64,000 nucleotides of DNA from assembly GCA_950295325.1 (NCBI GenBank), contig OX485803.1, forward strand, positions 48,435,554-48,499,553, in the 5' to 3' direction. The notes under the pieces were generated by a model. It was not told where the DNA came from, searched no databases, and saw nothing but the letters and a program-made list of their open reading frames with translations. The DNA comes from Polytrichum commune (taxonomy: Eukaryota > Streptophyta > Polytrichopsida > Polytrichales > Polytrichaceae). This document shows, in pieces, positions 13,885 through 27,610 of the stretch (the stretch's first letter is position 1; every line of letters begins with the position of its first letter). The position numbers were made by a program, and so were the translations under genes.

Positions 13885-15340
13885 CTTTATTTACTTTCAG
13901 GAGGATAGACTCTTCATATCATGTACGAACTAATGAGAGTGTAAGAAGGGGTATTACTTGAAGCATTAGTGTACATAGTATACATAAGGGAGAGGTATTA
14001 TTTTTCCTTAGTGTGTACATTTGATAGGGCTATCAAGAATCTTGAAGTAAAGGTAGACATACAAAAGGGACCCCTAAAGTTTAGAGGGAAAAATGACAAC
14101 AGATGTGTTAATTTCAACCGATTAATGTTTTCATCCATTGTTGTCATATGGTAATAGTCCTCAATGATGGAGCAATGGCTATGATATCTATTCTTGTTAT
14201 AATTTGCATTTAAGTTCTACATTTTTACAAACTACATGCTCTTGGAGTGCACATGGGCTCCCTTGAGTTTCGCTCTTTGGATTTTGGTTTAGTTATTGTG
14301 CTCCTAACTTTACTTGATTGATGCATACGTCGAGCTACATGCTATGGCTGAAAAAATGTTCAATTACTTTCTCATTGGAAAGTGAAAGTGGGTCTTCTAT
14401 GCAGAAGATGCCTATTTAATTCATGATTTATATTTTGCATATATAGCGGAGGCAATTATCACATTAACTTGGAAATCTTAGTGTAAATACATGAGTCCAT
14501 TTTCTAGCATTTTGTTAGTGCAAATACAATTTTTTTCTCTTTATAAATTTCTCATAAATAAGAGGTTACACAGTGACCCACGCACATCATTTAGGTTTCC
14601 AATGAAGAGTCCACCCCCAAGGATCTTGAGGAATGGACACTTCACACCACGTACGAACTAATATGAGTGTAAGAAAGGGGTATTATTTGAGGCATTAGCA
14701 TACATAGTATACAATGGGAGAGGTATAAATTTTCTCTAGCGTGCACATTTGAAAATCTATCAAGAATCTTGCAGTAAAGTTAGATGTACAAAAATGGGCT
14801 TCAAGATTTAGAGAAAATTTGATAATAGATGTGCTAGTTTCATCCAATTTACACTTTCATCCATTATCATCATATAGTAATAGTGTCCGATGACTACCTT
14901 GTTCATTCTTGTTAGGGTTTGCATTTGGGTTTTATGTTTTTATGAATTGGAGGCTCTTGAAGCGCTCATGGGCTCCCTTGTATTTTGCTCTCTAGATTGT
15001 GCATAAGTGACCTTGCTCTTGTCATTGTTTGTTTGATGCAATCGTTAAGTTACATGCTATGAATGAAAATGTGTTCATTGACTTTCTCATCAGAAAGTGA
15101 AAGTGCATTTTTAATATAATAAGGTCTATCTAATTCATGTTCATATTTTGTATATATGTATTGGAGGCATTTATCACATTAAATTACGAAGCTTAGTATA
15201 AATACACAAGTTCATTTTCTAGCCTATTGTACTACGTACATTTTTTTTCCTTTATAAACTTCTTGTATATATATAGGGGGTTAAATTGCATAGTGACCCA
15301 TGCATGTCATTTAAGTTTCCAATGAAGTGTCCACCCCCTA
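13885..15340. repeat. Two direct copies of a ~728-bp repeat
   Basis: Copy 1 is about 13,885-14,612 and copy 2 about 14,613-15,340. Shared landmarks keep the same spacing: GTACGAACTAAT at 13,923 and 14,651, TATCAAGAATCTTG, ATCACATTAA, and a shared end CCAATGAAG.GTCCACCCCC. The copies differ by scattered substitutions and small indels, so the duplication is not recent. No coding capacity is seen. Confidence 0.75.
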
Positions 15341-16622
15341 GGTCAAGGATTTACATACATAGAAGTAGATTCTAGAGTTTGTAGAATGATTCTACTTCCG
15401 AAATCATCGGAATTCGTAAAGGAAGAGTGATGTAGACCTCAAGAATATGTATTATACTTCAAAATTAGTGGTGCACTTGCATGTAATGTCACCTTACCAA
15501 ATATTTTAAATAAACAAGTAAATCATACAAAATTCTAAAATGAAGTAAGTTTTAGCTTAAATCAACCACTTAGTTTGGAATCTACTTCATATGCCACAGT
15601 AAGTTATTACATGTGTTAGACAAAAACAGGGGACAATGACCTTTACTCCATGTATACATCCAGGCATTTCATGTCATTCCGGCAGAAATTGCCTCTCGGA
15701 ATATCAAAATTGCCTCTCGAAATACTTTTATAGTGTCAAATTGTCCACTGTAGGCACTTTGACCTTATACTCTTTTATTGTTGAGAGAGGTGTCCAAATA
15801 AAATATCCCAAATGTATCATTGTGAAATTGGTAAATGAAAAATAATTATAGTATAAATCAATTAATGCTAAGATGAAACATCAAGCATGTTTTATCTTGA
15901 GAATGTTTTAGTCATCCATATAAAATAAGTGCTATAGAATCTTTGATTTTCTAAATGAATTCCACAACAACAATCTTATACAATTCTCATAGTTTCAGTC
16001 TCATTGTGTGCACATTGTAAGTACATTGTGTTTTTAAGTTAGTATATACCACCAATATTCTTATTTGCAATAACAACCAACTGAATTTGAGCTACAAGCT
16101 CAAACACATAAAGTATAAATAAAGTACACCATTCATAAAAAAAATATTAGTATACAAATCAAACTACCAAATTGTTAACAATTGCAAAGTAAATATAAGA
16201 AAATTACATAATAGATATTGTACGTTTGATCAATATGAAATAAAACTGGTACAAGATAAATCTTAGGGTATCTATATTAAATCATGATTACTCAAACTCA
16301 TCTAAGATGAAGATGGAAGACCATACATATCAGAACAAAACCAATCCATGTATCACATATGGACATAAACTACAAGTATATAAGATGTGAAATCACAAAA
16401 CACACTTTATTTTATACTCTCCCAATTCGCTAAGACATCGTTTCTTCACATTTCAAGATCTGACACCACATTTTGGTGTTGGTATTTTTTCACAAACCTA
16501 CTCATGAAATGTTTGCTTTGGGACAATGCAACTTCAATCAACTCTATTCTTGTAACTGGTATTGAAGTGTGTTATGTAGTCTTTGCATCATGAAACAAAA
16601 CTTTACCACGATCTGGATATTA
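15341..16622. other. Intergenic, nothing recognised
   Basis: AT-rich sequence with no supported gene or repeat structure. Short ORFs here look random. Confidence 0.45.
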
Positions 16623-17168
16623 GGGCCGCTTCACACTATGGCTGAAGGTTGAGAGGCCGTTGATTTCCACCAATCAGATTGCAAGAAACCAGAAATTAGT
16701 CCTCTTGAGCCTTCACACGAGATGCCAAAGTCCAAAGGCCGTCGCTCTCCAAAATGCCTACATGGCAGTACTTTTGGACCAAGGTGACGGACTCTCGAAG
16801 GAAGTTTGGGTCGGACAGGAATGGGAACCCAAACTCTGGTCGAGAGGCCGTCAAACTGACAAAATCTTGACCGTGAGATTGGAGGGGTTGTTTTGGGCAG
16901 GGAATAAAGTGGGATGCTCCTCCTTCCTTTGGACTTTGGGCTTGGCCTGTGGAGGCTTCACACTATGGTTGTCCATGTCAAGAAACCATGGGAGTTCATG
17001 GCCAAAGGTTTGGACTTTGGAGGCTTGACACTGTGCCTGGCCGAAGGCTCCAATTCCTACGTTTCATTGGCTAGCTACGTTCAGCCCATTTCCCTGGACT
17101 CTTAACAAAGTTTGGCCATTCACTCCCACGGCCCCTCGACTTGGACGGCCATCGTGTGAAGCGGCCCC
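16623..17168. mobile_element. Tourist-like MITE (PIF/Harbinger type)
   Basis: The left end is GGGCCGCTTCACAC and the right end is its reverse complement GTGTGAAGCGGCCC plus one extra C. TTA flanks both sides as a 3-bp target duplication. A GGGCC start with a TTA/TAA duplication is typical of PIF/Harbinger-derived MITEs. The interior is richer in GC than the surroundings and contains repeated phrases such as CTTCACACTATGG. An ORF across it (16,660-17,028) matches nothing I know and is probably fortuitous. A related copy sits at 62,016-62,507. Confidence 0.7.
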
Positions 17169-17203
17169 TTATTTTGTCGCGATCAAAATGTTGCCTTTGT
17201 ATC

Positions 17204-17272
17204 CATGGGGATATTAACTAAAATGAGACAAATGGTCCGCTCATTTTAATGTGGGGAACGTGATGGGAACGC
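17204..17272 (+). repeat. Left terminal inverted repeat
   Basis: It contains CATGGGGATAT, then TAACTAAAATGAG, then two GGGAACG words (GGGGAACGTGATGGGAACG). The reverse complement of 42,086-42,174 carries the same words in the same order, with an 8-bp insertion (GGGAATAT-like) and small gaps. The outer boundary is uncertain by a few tens of bases. Confidence 0.65.
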
Positions 17273-17410
17273 AATGATTGATTTTTTTGTACGAGAGAAT
17301 ACCCGTAGAGGTTTTAGCCTCCACAAACCAAGTGTTCCAATGAAACCGGGCAAACAATCAATTGTAATATGGAGGATCCCATCAAGGAAGACAAAAGGAT
17401 TGTGCCTACA

Positions 17411-17432
17411 CTCCATGGGTGAACACCCGTGG
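17411..17432. repeat. Degenerate 22-bp palindrome, left edge
   Basis: CTCCATGGGTG, two-base centre AA, CACCCGTGG: one arm has changed from the consensus half-site CCCACGGGTG. It lies between the left TIR and the end of the DUF7869-type gene. More decayed half-copies are visible near 17,547 and 17,643-17,670. Confidence 0.6.
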
Positions 17433-17698
17433 ACTATTAAACATTGGACGACATTGGACGACTCCCACATATTAAACATGTTGGCTAATATGACAATGCA
17501 CATGAAAATTCACAAAAAAAGATGCCTTTAAAAGTGGTAGTTTGAACATCCGTGGGACAAATGTCAATGTCTACGGCTCTCTAATTAATGCTCACAAAAT
17601 TAAAATTGAGCTCCAAACATGCTAGATGGTGTCAACCATCTAGCCCACCCATGAGAGTCCACCCGTAGATACCCAGGAATGAGCAAGGCAACTTTAAT

Positions 17699-20600
17699 CT
17701 AGAGGTCTTCTGTTGGTACCCCATCCTCGAAAGTATCTCCATCAGTCATTTTCTCACCTCTAGTGCATCGATCTAAATTATCCTTTGCGAAAAGAATTTG
17801 CCGAGCTGGGATGAGAACATTGTCATCGGACGCATTCCTTTGTCTTGCCCATGATGCCACAACACAATCTAGGGATTGATGTTGTGGTGCATAGTCCTTG
17901 AGCCTCGTCCATCGAAAAGATTTTGCCGTGTCCCATTCCTCATAACGTTCGTCTAAGGTCTTCTTGTTCCTTTGGCCAAGGACCGGTACATAATAGACAA
18001 TCTCAATGGAACGAGGATTAGGACCGATATGTGCCAAATTCGGCTCAGAAATCACTCGTCCCATCCACACTGGATTAGGACAATCCTCACTAGGACGTAG
18101 TAACACATAATGGCCAATCCTGATATGTGCGCCGGGACGGAAGGTCTCAACAGGTCGAGAACTAGCTGGCCCCACGTAAGCATAATCAGTGATGTTTTCC
18201 TCAAGTAGATGCACATTATCCACATGGAGGGTTGGTGCAATGGAGAACCGTGTAGCTGGCCAGAATGGCTCGCTACGTTCAGATGGAGTTGGGAGTAAAG
18301 GTTGATCCATAGCCGCAAGCACATTCTCCCAATATAAAATTGTTGGTGCAATGGACTCCATATATTGACCCGAACTATCTTGATCTGCCGTATCCTTCCA
18401 ATACTTAATAAAACCTTGCACCCCAAGCTTTATGTTCACGGAATCTTTCATCTCCCTTTTTGGAACGGGACGGGGGCACCCTACAAAAACAAACATACAA
18501 TGAGCTCGGAGCAATACCACGGACTAACTGCCCACGGGTGATCACCCGTGGGCCACATACTTCACACCATGTATTTTCTAGTGCACTTCCAAAGCAATAC
18601 AAACAAGGGACCCACTAACCTGTTGGGACCATGGTCTTCTTTGTGATAGGGTCCACCTTCCAAAGAGCAATTCCTCCATCAGGCACCCAACTTGGATCTG
18701 TACAATACACTTTGTACTGCATCAATGGCACTCCTTGAGGATCTACATAAAAACGGAATTGGTGCGCCTTGGAATGCCCAATAAGTCGATCTTGACCATA
18801 CTCATTGTAGTATCCCTTCACCCATTCCTTGAAATCTGCAACCTCGTGGATTAAGGACGGGACAATAGTGGGTTCCCCAGCAGCCATGAACGATGCCATG
18901 AGGTCTGGGAGTGTATGGCAATCCTCAATCTTCAGCCTTTGTCCAAACCTCCCAAACATTGCATCCACATCCTCATGCGTATGTCCAACAATAAGGAAAG
19001 ACACCCTGACTTCCCGAAAAATTCCCTTTGCAGTCAGAGCTGACCAAAACAACATGTTGTATTTTGATTTGTTGTCCTTCGCACAATTGTCCATTTGAAC
19101 AAGGAGGAGGGGTGGCAAACCTGTAGGAGGAATACTTGCGGGCGGTGGCAAGGGAAGTACTCCTGAACACTTCTCTACACCAACCACCAATGCGTCGTGT
19201 AAAGGATCACCTATGGACGAAATCGGAATGTGTCTACTAGAGCAAACAGGTTGTACCTCAAGTTGACAAAGCAACTTCATCATCGAGGTGATAGTGAAGT
19301 TGGCATCGGATGGGTACATATCAAGGACATAATGCGCATAATTCACATCTGAGTGACCATGTGCAATCATCCCCGCAATGGATATGGGGAATCGCTCGTA
19401 TTTGTCAACACGTTTGTTTTTGTGCGCGAAGACGGGAAGAGCCGTTTTCCCATAATCCATTTTGTCATGGATTATACAAAGCACCTCATTGGGAGCATAC
19501 TTTGACAAAATCCTATCTTTATAGTAACTGTTTCTATGAGCCTCCTGCAATGTTAGATGACGAAGGCTAGCATTCGAGATGGCCAAGTGACCAGTTGTGT
19601 TCTTTGTGTGTATTCGCAACAAATCCTTGAATGCTGCACAAGTTCCACAACGCGAGAAGTTGTCGCCGGGGCTCTTTATAACATACTGCTTGAAATGTTG
19701 TCGATGTAGGCGGCTGAAGGTGGACGTGGAGATAGGCGTGTACCCTAGGTCTCCGTCCAAGTTGTTCACTTCCTGCAATAGGTTGCACCACGTTGTTCCC
19801 ACAGGGAGCATCTCCGTCCCTATCTTCTCACCAGTTGGAAGAGTCCGAGTCATATGGGGCATGGCGTCCGCCCTACCCTCAACCAATACTCCAAGGGTGG
19901 CTCGTGCTTGCACTGTATTCGCCCGTGGTTTTCTAGTTCCTGTATTTCCATGATCTCGAGATCTAACCCCCATCAAGCTTTCAGCCTTGTTCCTATTATA
20001 TTGTGCCCTTGATATCATATAGATGTTCATCCATGCTCGAGTGCATATTGTTCTCCCTTCCAACTGCACCATTTCACGTCCGTTGTGCTCATGTTTCTGG
20101 ATCGATTGGAACACCGACAGGGCTATGAGCTTCCGAGCATTGAATGGCAATGCGAAGTAGTGTTCCCGAATACTCATCAACAAAGGCCTTGGGAATACCT
20201 GGCAACAATGCTCGGAACAACAATCCACCGCTGATAACATCCGCGCATGCTCCTCAGTGGCTCCCCAAATTTTCTTCCCAGGTGGCCGAGGTGCACACAT
20301 CCTCACAGTGTTGTATTGGCGTTTTCCAAGCAAGCGCCGATGACTTTGAACTTCGCGGGTCGCATTATGATGGACCAACAATATTTCCGCTAATGTATGT
20401 CCTTCAAATTTGGTGAGTGAAAGTGGCCATCGGTGCAGCGTATTCTCCCAATCTTGCGAAATAACATTGTCAGTTGGGTTCAAGATAATAACTCCAACAT
20501 CCTCAGCCCCTAGGATGCTATTGTCAACACAATCCAACGGATTTGTGTTGCAAATCAATCCATCACACAAAGCATGGCCCTCATCATCAAAGAGCACAAC

Positions 20601-21619
20601 GGCCTTCCCCTTCAAGTCCGTCCTCGACAGTCCAATGTAATGTGGAATCTGAACATCGATATCAAAGTATGTCAACACACATTGACCAGAAGCTCACGGG
20701 TGTTCACCCGTGGGGGACAACATTGACATCTCAAGAGAATATTTACATTCATATAGGGGTGAGCTTTACACCTCACTTCACACAACTCAAGTGAAGTATG
20801 TGTTACTTATCATATCCCCATTGGGAGAATGACCCTTATTACCAGTTTCCACAAAGCCCAAACACCAAAACTATCACCCCTAACACTTACTTGTGTACAA
20901 TTATTACTATGCATGTAGGTGTCACATCTGCTGGCCCAAGTGCTAGCGAAATAGTTGCCATTCAGGATAGTGTCAACATTCCAGTTTAACGAATATCATC
21001 GTCATCATTTATCATAATGCATCACGAAACTCCCAACTCGTAATAATATGTACCAATTACCCATTGACAACATATTTCACATACTCAGCAGGAAATTTAC
21101 AAATAAGCATAATTGCATATACAACTATTGAGTATGTCACACACATGATACATGCCTATCTTATAACCACACATATGTAGGGAGAACTAAAATACAAATC
21201 ATGAACTGCCACGGGTGAACACCCGTGGGGGCTTCCATGCTGGTGCCGGATTCTCCCACGGGTGTTCACCCGTGGGAGGCTACCATGCTGACATCTACTA
21301 CTAGAAAGTTTGTCACACACATGAGCATATGGATAACTTCTATTCTGACATATGCTAGGATAACCGAAATAAAAACCATAAGCTCCCACGGGTGAACACC
21401 CGTGGGGGCCCCAAACCCGGTACCAGAGTCTCCCACGGGTGAACACCCGTGGGGGCCCCAAACCGGGTGCCAGAGTCTCCCACGGGTGAACACCCGTGGC
21501 AGACTGGCCGTACAGGAGGGGTACGGCCAGAGTGTTGTCACGGGTGCACCCGTGGGAAAGTGGATGCACATTGGGGTTATAAAACCAACCTCTTCACTCA
21601 TGTGAGGCACGCTCTCCAT
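17699..21619 (-). CDS. DUF7869-type DDE transposase-like protein, 3 exons
   Basis: Exons 21619-21586, 20692-18620 and 18480-17699 join in matching phases (2,889 nt, 962 aa). A Cys-rich patch (CCSEHCC) lies near residue 170 and a CGTC motif near 360. The core shows HDKMDYGKTALP (about 420), LVQMDNCAKDNKSKYN (about 545) and FLIVGHTHEDVDAMFGRFG (about 580). These are hallmarks of DUF7869 proteins. I infer that the two Asp and the HTHED acidic residue are the DDE-like triad of an RNase H fold. The last exon has FRPGAHIRIGHYVLLRP and WMGRVISEPN, like a BAH or chromo-barrel reader segment. Intron 1 holds most of the left palindromes and intron 2 holds one. Exon 1 (MESVPHMSEEV) depends on a weak donor and an unusual acceptor, so the start is less sure than the rest. 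It probably mobilises the element. Confidence 0.75.
18531..18552. repeat. 22-bp palindrome in intron 2 of the DUF7869-type gene
   Basis: Perfect copy: CCCACGGGTG, centre AT, CACCCGTGGG. The AT centre makes it fully self-complementary, unlike the AA/TT copies elsewhere. Confidence 0.95.
20693..20714. repeat. 22-bp palindrome at the 3' splice site of intron 1
   Basis: Plus strand reads CTCACGGGTG, TT, CACCCGTGGG. On the coding (minus) strand this is the last 22 bases of intron 1, and the single change from GG to AG at its end supplies the AG acceptor of the DUF7869-type exon 2. Confidence 0.8.
21209..21554. repeat. Cluster of six to seven palindromes in intron 1
   Basis: Copies start at 21,209, 21,255, 21,385, 21,432, 21,479 and a shortened one at 21,539 (CACGGGTGCACCCGTG). 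Copies 21,385, 21,432 and 21,479 are exactly 47 bp apart, because the 47-bp unit including CCAGAGTCTC and a CCCCAAACC(C)GG stretch is tandemly repeated. The cluster begins directly downstream of the transposase-like gene's first exon, a position suited to operator or protein-loading function. Confidence 0.95.
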
Positions 21620-21685
21620 GGTTGCTCCTCAAGGGTGAAGGGGGGTGGACTCAAATGAGGAGAAAGAAATGACCCTCCAAATGGT

Positions 21686-21700
21686 GGCCTTTATATAGGT
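21686..21700 (-). promoter_or_regulatory. TATA box of the DUF7869-type gene
   Basis: The minus strand reads CTATATAAAGGCC. It ends about 70 bases upstream of the ATG at 21,619, which leaves room for a start site near 21,660 and a short leader. This supports 21,619 as the true first codon of the minus-strand gene. Confidence 0.65.
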
Positions 21701-22419
21701 CGTGAGCATGGCCATCAACTTCTCATGAGGAAGTACAAGGCATTCCCTCCAAATTCGTAAGTACATAGACGTCATTCCCTCCAATTCCTATCGCTATTAG
21801 CTAATCACGTTCTAACCTTCCTCATATTGAATAATGATGACCTTCGGTAGTGGGGTTCTACATCGTATGTACATGGAGTGAAAATTTGTTACAAGGCGAA
21901 GGAGAGTCTTTGCGGTACCAATGATCATTGGATAACCTTTGCATACACCTCATACCACTACCAAGCATACTCATGCCAAAATTACATAAGGACATGTGCA
22001 CACATAACAGGTCCACCACTTATGATGGGCACCCTTGCAAAATGAATAGTATGAAGGTTAGGTATTGTTTCATCCGCAAGAGTTAACAACGACATGGGAT
22101 TCTCTCACCAGAGTTATAGTTCCTTTATATTTTATAATTGTGAATAGGATGCCTATTTTGTGGGCAAGGTGCAAGGATAACCCGGTCAAAGCTACTATTA
22201 TCTTTCATGATTGCAGTCTAATTTGGGAATATGATTGCACCCAAATTCAAGGTTTGAAGCTCAACACTAGCCTGCTCCTTTTAGAGCAACTAGCATTGTG
22301 GCCCATTGTGTTGCAACTTCGGAATAGTTTCATATACTTCTCTCGAGGGGGGGTAGTCATTGGTTGGAGTAGCAATATACGTGCGAACAAATGATAGGGT
22401 ATTTTAAAAACATGGGGGC

Positions 22420-22682
22420 TAAAAATTATAAATGGAGTTAAGAGTAATATAGGGTATCAACCAGTATGCTCGACAGCTTTAAAGTCCTATAGGGTATGGA
22501 ATAATAGGTAATTTGGAATTATAAGTAATGCAAGCCATTTTTCTATTAACCCAAAGTAGAAATTTACATAATGATAGCATCATTGTGAGAAAAATAAGAG
22601 AATTGAAAGTAACACCCCCCCTATAAAATAATGGTTGTTCGCACCTATATCCTTAACTTTTTAACACACTGCCCCCCCCCCA
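22420..22682 (-). repeat. Dispersed repeat, arm A of inverted pair
   Basis: Contains CCTATAGGGTATGGAATAAT, then TAATGCAAGCCATTTTTCT and TTAACCCA, ending near a C-run at 22,672. It is the reverse complement of 24,430-24,700 and a direct relative of 28,050-28,250. Confidence 0.65.
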
Positions 22683-24296
22683 AGATACTTATACTTTCCT
22701 AGCCTTGTCAACTTGCCTCGCTCCACCCCATTGTCCAATGTTGTATTTCATGAGCAAATGTTTTGTTGTATCCCCATGATCATTCTTCTTAACCGACTTG
22801 ACATGTGGCACACCTCAATTTCATGATAGTGGACATTTATCTTTATCAACTTTGTGAATCTTCCATATCAAGTTCACACTTTATGGTTTTTTTATTTCTC
22901 AAATTCTCGCCGCCTCATTTCGCATTCTTTGCCTTCTCATTGTTTTGTATTTACTTGGAAGCCTCTAGCCTTGATGTCAAATTTTCTTTGGTCTTCATTA
23001 CACTACCTTGGAGTTAGAAGCAAGCAATGTCATTTTTCCTTTGGTCTTTGATTATTGTACATCAAAGCAAACAACTCATACCCAACATAGTTGGAGTGCG
23101 TAATCTCATGGGTTTGAGAGTGTACGTAGTGTAGTTGGGGGTTTGATTATGGGAAGAGTGTTGGTAGCGTGAGCAAAGCGCATAACGTTTTTGGAGTGTA
23201 GTGTATAGTTGTGCGGAATAGGGAGCAATTTGTTTACTAGGATAATCCTATACATGATGTAATGTTCTTTGTGAAATAGAGTTATGCATTTCCTAAAATT
23301 GATTTTGTGAAGTTTTGAATATGGGTACCAAATCATGAAATTGTTCACAACATGTACTGAAATTGGTTGTTTAAATAATGAACTTGGTTCATATTTCCAA
23401 TGAAATTGGAAGAACCTATCGCTAAATTGCTTTGTTAAATCATGAATTTGAGTTTGCACTTTTGTGGATTCATCTTACCAAAGGAGTATGTGTCACTTTC
23501 CTTTATAAACCTCTTGGTTTTGTTCACGACTTTGAAACATTAAACATCAAAACCCTAAGGTCACAATCATGTACTTAAGTTATCGAAGATGACCATTGAG
23601 AATTATTACATCAAAACATAAAACCTTGAATTTATAATTATGAAGTTAAGTGGACCACCTTTCCCAAACAATCTCAACCTTAACCTCAAACTCAACCTAA
23701 ACCCCGACGGTTCACGGCAGTTTTTTCAAGTTAAGTTATCCAAGATGATTGTTGAACACTCTTCCCAAACAACCTCAACCTCATCATCAACGGTTCACAA
23801 TGGCTTGTGGTGGTTTTATCAAGTTAAGTTATCCAAGATGCCCATTTAATAACTTTCTCATGTGACCTCAAATTTAGCACCAATGATTTGTGACCATGCC
23901 CAGCCTTGTCAACTTGCCACAACCTTGCCTCGCCCACCCCCATTAATAGTATGATATAGGATGTGATGACTCAATACCTACCTAGACTCCTACTATGGCA
24001 TTATACACAATTTGACAATTCGACCCTTCTCCCAATAGCTCAAGCCTAGGGTTAATCCATCTTTGACTTGAAAGCGCCACATGTTACAAAATGAATTTGC
24101 ATGTATTGACTGAAACATGCAAAATGCCACCAAAGAGAGAGAGAGAGGGAGAGAGAATCCATTTTCATGGCACCTCTTTGATTTGCACAACCCATTTTTC
24201 AACTTTTAGCATCACTTGTCATTCTTATCAATCATGATGTTGGACATGTAGCAACATACCATAGAGTTCCTTTGCCACAAATATGTGTGTGTGTGT

Positions 24297-24315
24297 CTAT
24301 ATGTATGTATGTATG

Positions 24316-24346
<31 letters not shown>
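24297..24346. repeat. (TATG)n/(TA)n microsatellite
   Basis: TGTG, then TATG repeats, then TA repeats in succession, directly left of the next telomere-like repeat block. Confidence 0.9.
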
Positions 24347-24429
24347 GTGGCCAACTCGGGCGTCAATGCCCTATTTACACTGGGGAAATCATCAAATTTA
24401 TAGCACTACGCTAGAGATGTTGATCCATT

Positions 24430-24700
24430 TATAAACCGGTTTAGGGTTTAGGGTTTAGGGTTTAAGGTTATTTATTTCCTTAGCATTTTCAGCTCTGGGT
24501 TAGTAGGATAGGGCCTTGCATTACTTATATTTCCAAGTTACCTATTATTTCAAACCCTATAGTACTTTAAAGATGTCCAACGCCATTTTTGACACCCTAT
24601 ATTATTCTAAATCATTTTGTTCATTTTACGTCCCCATATACCCTCTCAATTTTTCGCACGTATATTTCTACTCCAATACATCACAACCCCCCCCCCCGGT
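24430..24700 (+). repeat. Dispersed repeat with TTTAGGG block, arm B
   Basis: Starts with about four TTTAGGG-like units (24,440-24,466), followed by GGTTATTTATTTCCTTAGCA, GGGCCTTGCATTAC, CCCTATAGTACTTTAAAGAT and a C-run at 24,687-24,697. Inverted relative to 22,420-22,682 and direct relative to 28,350-28,545. Confidence 0.7.
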
Positions 24701-25156
24701 ATGTGTCCACTACATTTCTAGCTGCACTTCCTAGGTTTTACGCTATATACTTATGGGCCCACCACTTATGCCCTTTGGATGACCGTTTTGAGATCCCATG
24801 TCGAAATGATGGCTTAAGGCTGACCGATCGACAAGGCTGTAGAAAAACGCGACTCCAATCATTTGACATGTCCTTGGATAATGCACATGTTTGGGTAGAC
24901 TTAGTTTGGACACCACGTGTGTGATTAGAACTCCCAATGCAGCTAGAGGACATATACTCCTTAACCTAAACCTTATGCCACAACACATACATTGAAACAA
25001 CAATACAAAACAAACACATACAACCCCTTAATAGATGCAATGAGATACAATGGTTGCAATGTCAACCCCCTCTTCCCAAACTTGGATGCCCCAAATAGAT
25101 AGTTGCACCCAACATAGCCCGGCTTCCAAAAGGAAGGCAATAAGCCCTATAATGAG

Positions 25157-25173
25157 CCCCCCCCCCCCCCCCC
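25157..25173. repeat. Poly-C tract
   Basis: A run of 17 C on the plus strand. Comparable tracts: C at 24,687-24,697 and 30,498-30,507, G at 25,852-25,865 and 29,190-29,203. Confidence 0.9.
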
Positions 25174-27540
25174 ACCACCCCCAAACTCATGTACATTATA
25201 GAGCAAACATACTCAATTTTTCCTAATAAAAATTTCTTCCCCTTTTCAGGATGTGCTCTTCCATATGTGGAGAAAAACCTCACATTCAAGAGTACCTCTC
25301 ATCGATCCGACAGAAAATATAAAACTAAACCCCCTTGGTTTAGACTAATTCCGTAACTTTGAAGCTAATTACGGTGTCAAACCAATTGAATTTTTAAATA
25401 AAATGTTTTTGGATGAATGTTGGGTGTGCTTGTATGTGAGCATGTTTTCTTGTCTTTGCCCTCGGATTGATAGGCTTTGCCTACGCATGGGGAATTTGTG
25501 ATAGCATTTACATCCTCAAGGGCTTGGGCTTCTAATGTGAGGCCCTATATACATATCAATGTTTTTTTGGCCAACGAAATGGGATTATCGCATACGAGCA
25601 TATTACTCTCATTCATCCAACAATGAAACTTTAAACTAGTATGTAGTAAGGAGGTTATTTTTCAAAGTTTATTGGAAACCCTATTTAGTTGAATTGACCC
25701 CAAATTAGTCTAGCCCAAGTTAGGGCACACTTTCATGTACCAATCGTTTTGGTGAAACAAAATAGAGTTCTCTAACGTTGGTGAAGGTTTTGCCGGTATC
25801 TTCAAGCATCTTTTGGACTGAGCACTCCCATGTGGAGTGGCAATGGTGGTTGGGGGGGGGGGGGGTAGCAGATTCGGCTCGTTGCCCAAAACACAAGTTG
25901 AAACGTGGCCATCCTTGTACTGACGCACTTTAGTTGTTGATTGACTAGACTGATTGATTTTTAATCATGGGATGCTAGAAAAATGAAAAACAAAATCTCC
26001 ATAAATTAAGAAAACTTTGGGCAAGGTTTGAATAGTAAGAACATGGCATCATGAACTCTCAATGTAAATACAACAAATTATGGTTCACACTAACAATGTA
26101 TATAAAAACCAAGGTTTCTCCGCTCAAATGAAAATCAATTTCCATGTGCTAGAATACCAACCTAGTCAAGTTTCCCTCCTCAAACTACAACTATCAATGA
26201 GCCCCACATACCTTATTAGTTTGGGCATGTGCCATCCTGACCCATTACACCAGTCCGTATGAATCATTTTGGGTTCATATCTTGCATGAACCCAACCACA
26301 TACATTAACCCTTGCAAACCATATGCCCATGCCCCTGTAAAACCTTCATGTGCATGTACGCACATAGCCCCACTCATAAGCCCCCGTGACCCGCTTTGGG
26401 AAAAAAAAAAAAAAAATGAATTTATTATCTTTGTTAACTAATTGTCTTTTTTAACTAATTGCTAAAATAAAAAATGAATTTATTTAGTTATGTAGCATGT
26501 GAGCTCTCAAAACAACAGTCAGTACTCAATGCAATAAACTCTAATTGTTGCACCATAGGTAGGTATCATGGGATGATTCAATACAACATCTACTAAGGGG
26601 AGGGAGACCAAGGGAGGGGAAGTCGAAAGCATTGGTAACAATAGGACTAGAGATTTCTATTTAGAGATTATTAAACTACTCTTTAAAATCGGGGTCAAAT
26701 ACCTTTGAGTAACCTTTAAGTAACCTTTCCATAATGTCATGCTCCAATCCATGGGTATGACTTGTGGACTTGCCATAAAGTATTTTTGAAATCACCTTTA
26801 AGGAGAATATAAAAGCTCAATTTTGGACCGTGTAGCCATAGATGTTGCATCCATGTGGGATTTGTTGTTGCTCAAATTTAGTACTTTGGTACTTAGGTTG
26901 TCAATCCATGTGCACTATCGACCCTACAATGACCGAAAATATTTTGAGAGTGTGCGATTGACTATGTTAGGTTATAATAAGGCTCTATGTGATAGCATGG
27001 TTATACTTACATGAGTACCCTTAGATGTGCACTTTGGGAAGGACATTCGAGGCCGTAAATATGAAAGTCAACAAATACCTTAACCGTACAAGCCCACTTG
27101 AAATGGCCGGGGATTCGTGGCACTCAAGTAAAGTCATCCGGTAACAAAAATCGGATGAGTCCATCAAGAAGCTCGGATGGAGCTTACTTTAGTGAAATAC
27201 CTCCGAGTTGGCATGTAAGACCTACTTTCTCCCTCATAGTTATTTTATAAATATTAATTTGTTGGCAAGGGGCAATGATGTGGCCTTGGATGCTCTAAGC
27301 CTATTTTCCAACCTCCCATGAGATGTTTCCAAGGCCATGATGTGGCTTTGAATTTCACATGGTTATTTTGATAAATATTGTAAGATATCAATGTGTGCAA
27401 TATATAATTATGAAGTGTTGTCATAGACATCTTTTTGTTCATAATTCATTTATTTTGCACATGTGTGATTGTTCAAACATTTGTAATATGGCACAATAAT
27501 ATATATCACCTTATGATAAATTGGTGAACTAAAAAACTCA

Positions 27541-27610
27541 ATTCAATATTAGTATTAGTATTGTTATTATTAGTATTTGCATAATAGTATTAGTATTAGT
27601 ATTAGTATCA
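27541..27610. repeat. ATTAGT-type microsatellite
   Basis: Imperfect repeats of AGTATT and ATTAGT with interruptions. Confidence 0.85.
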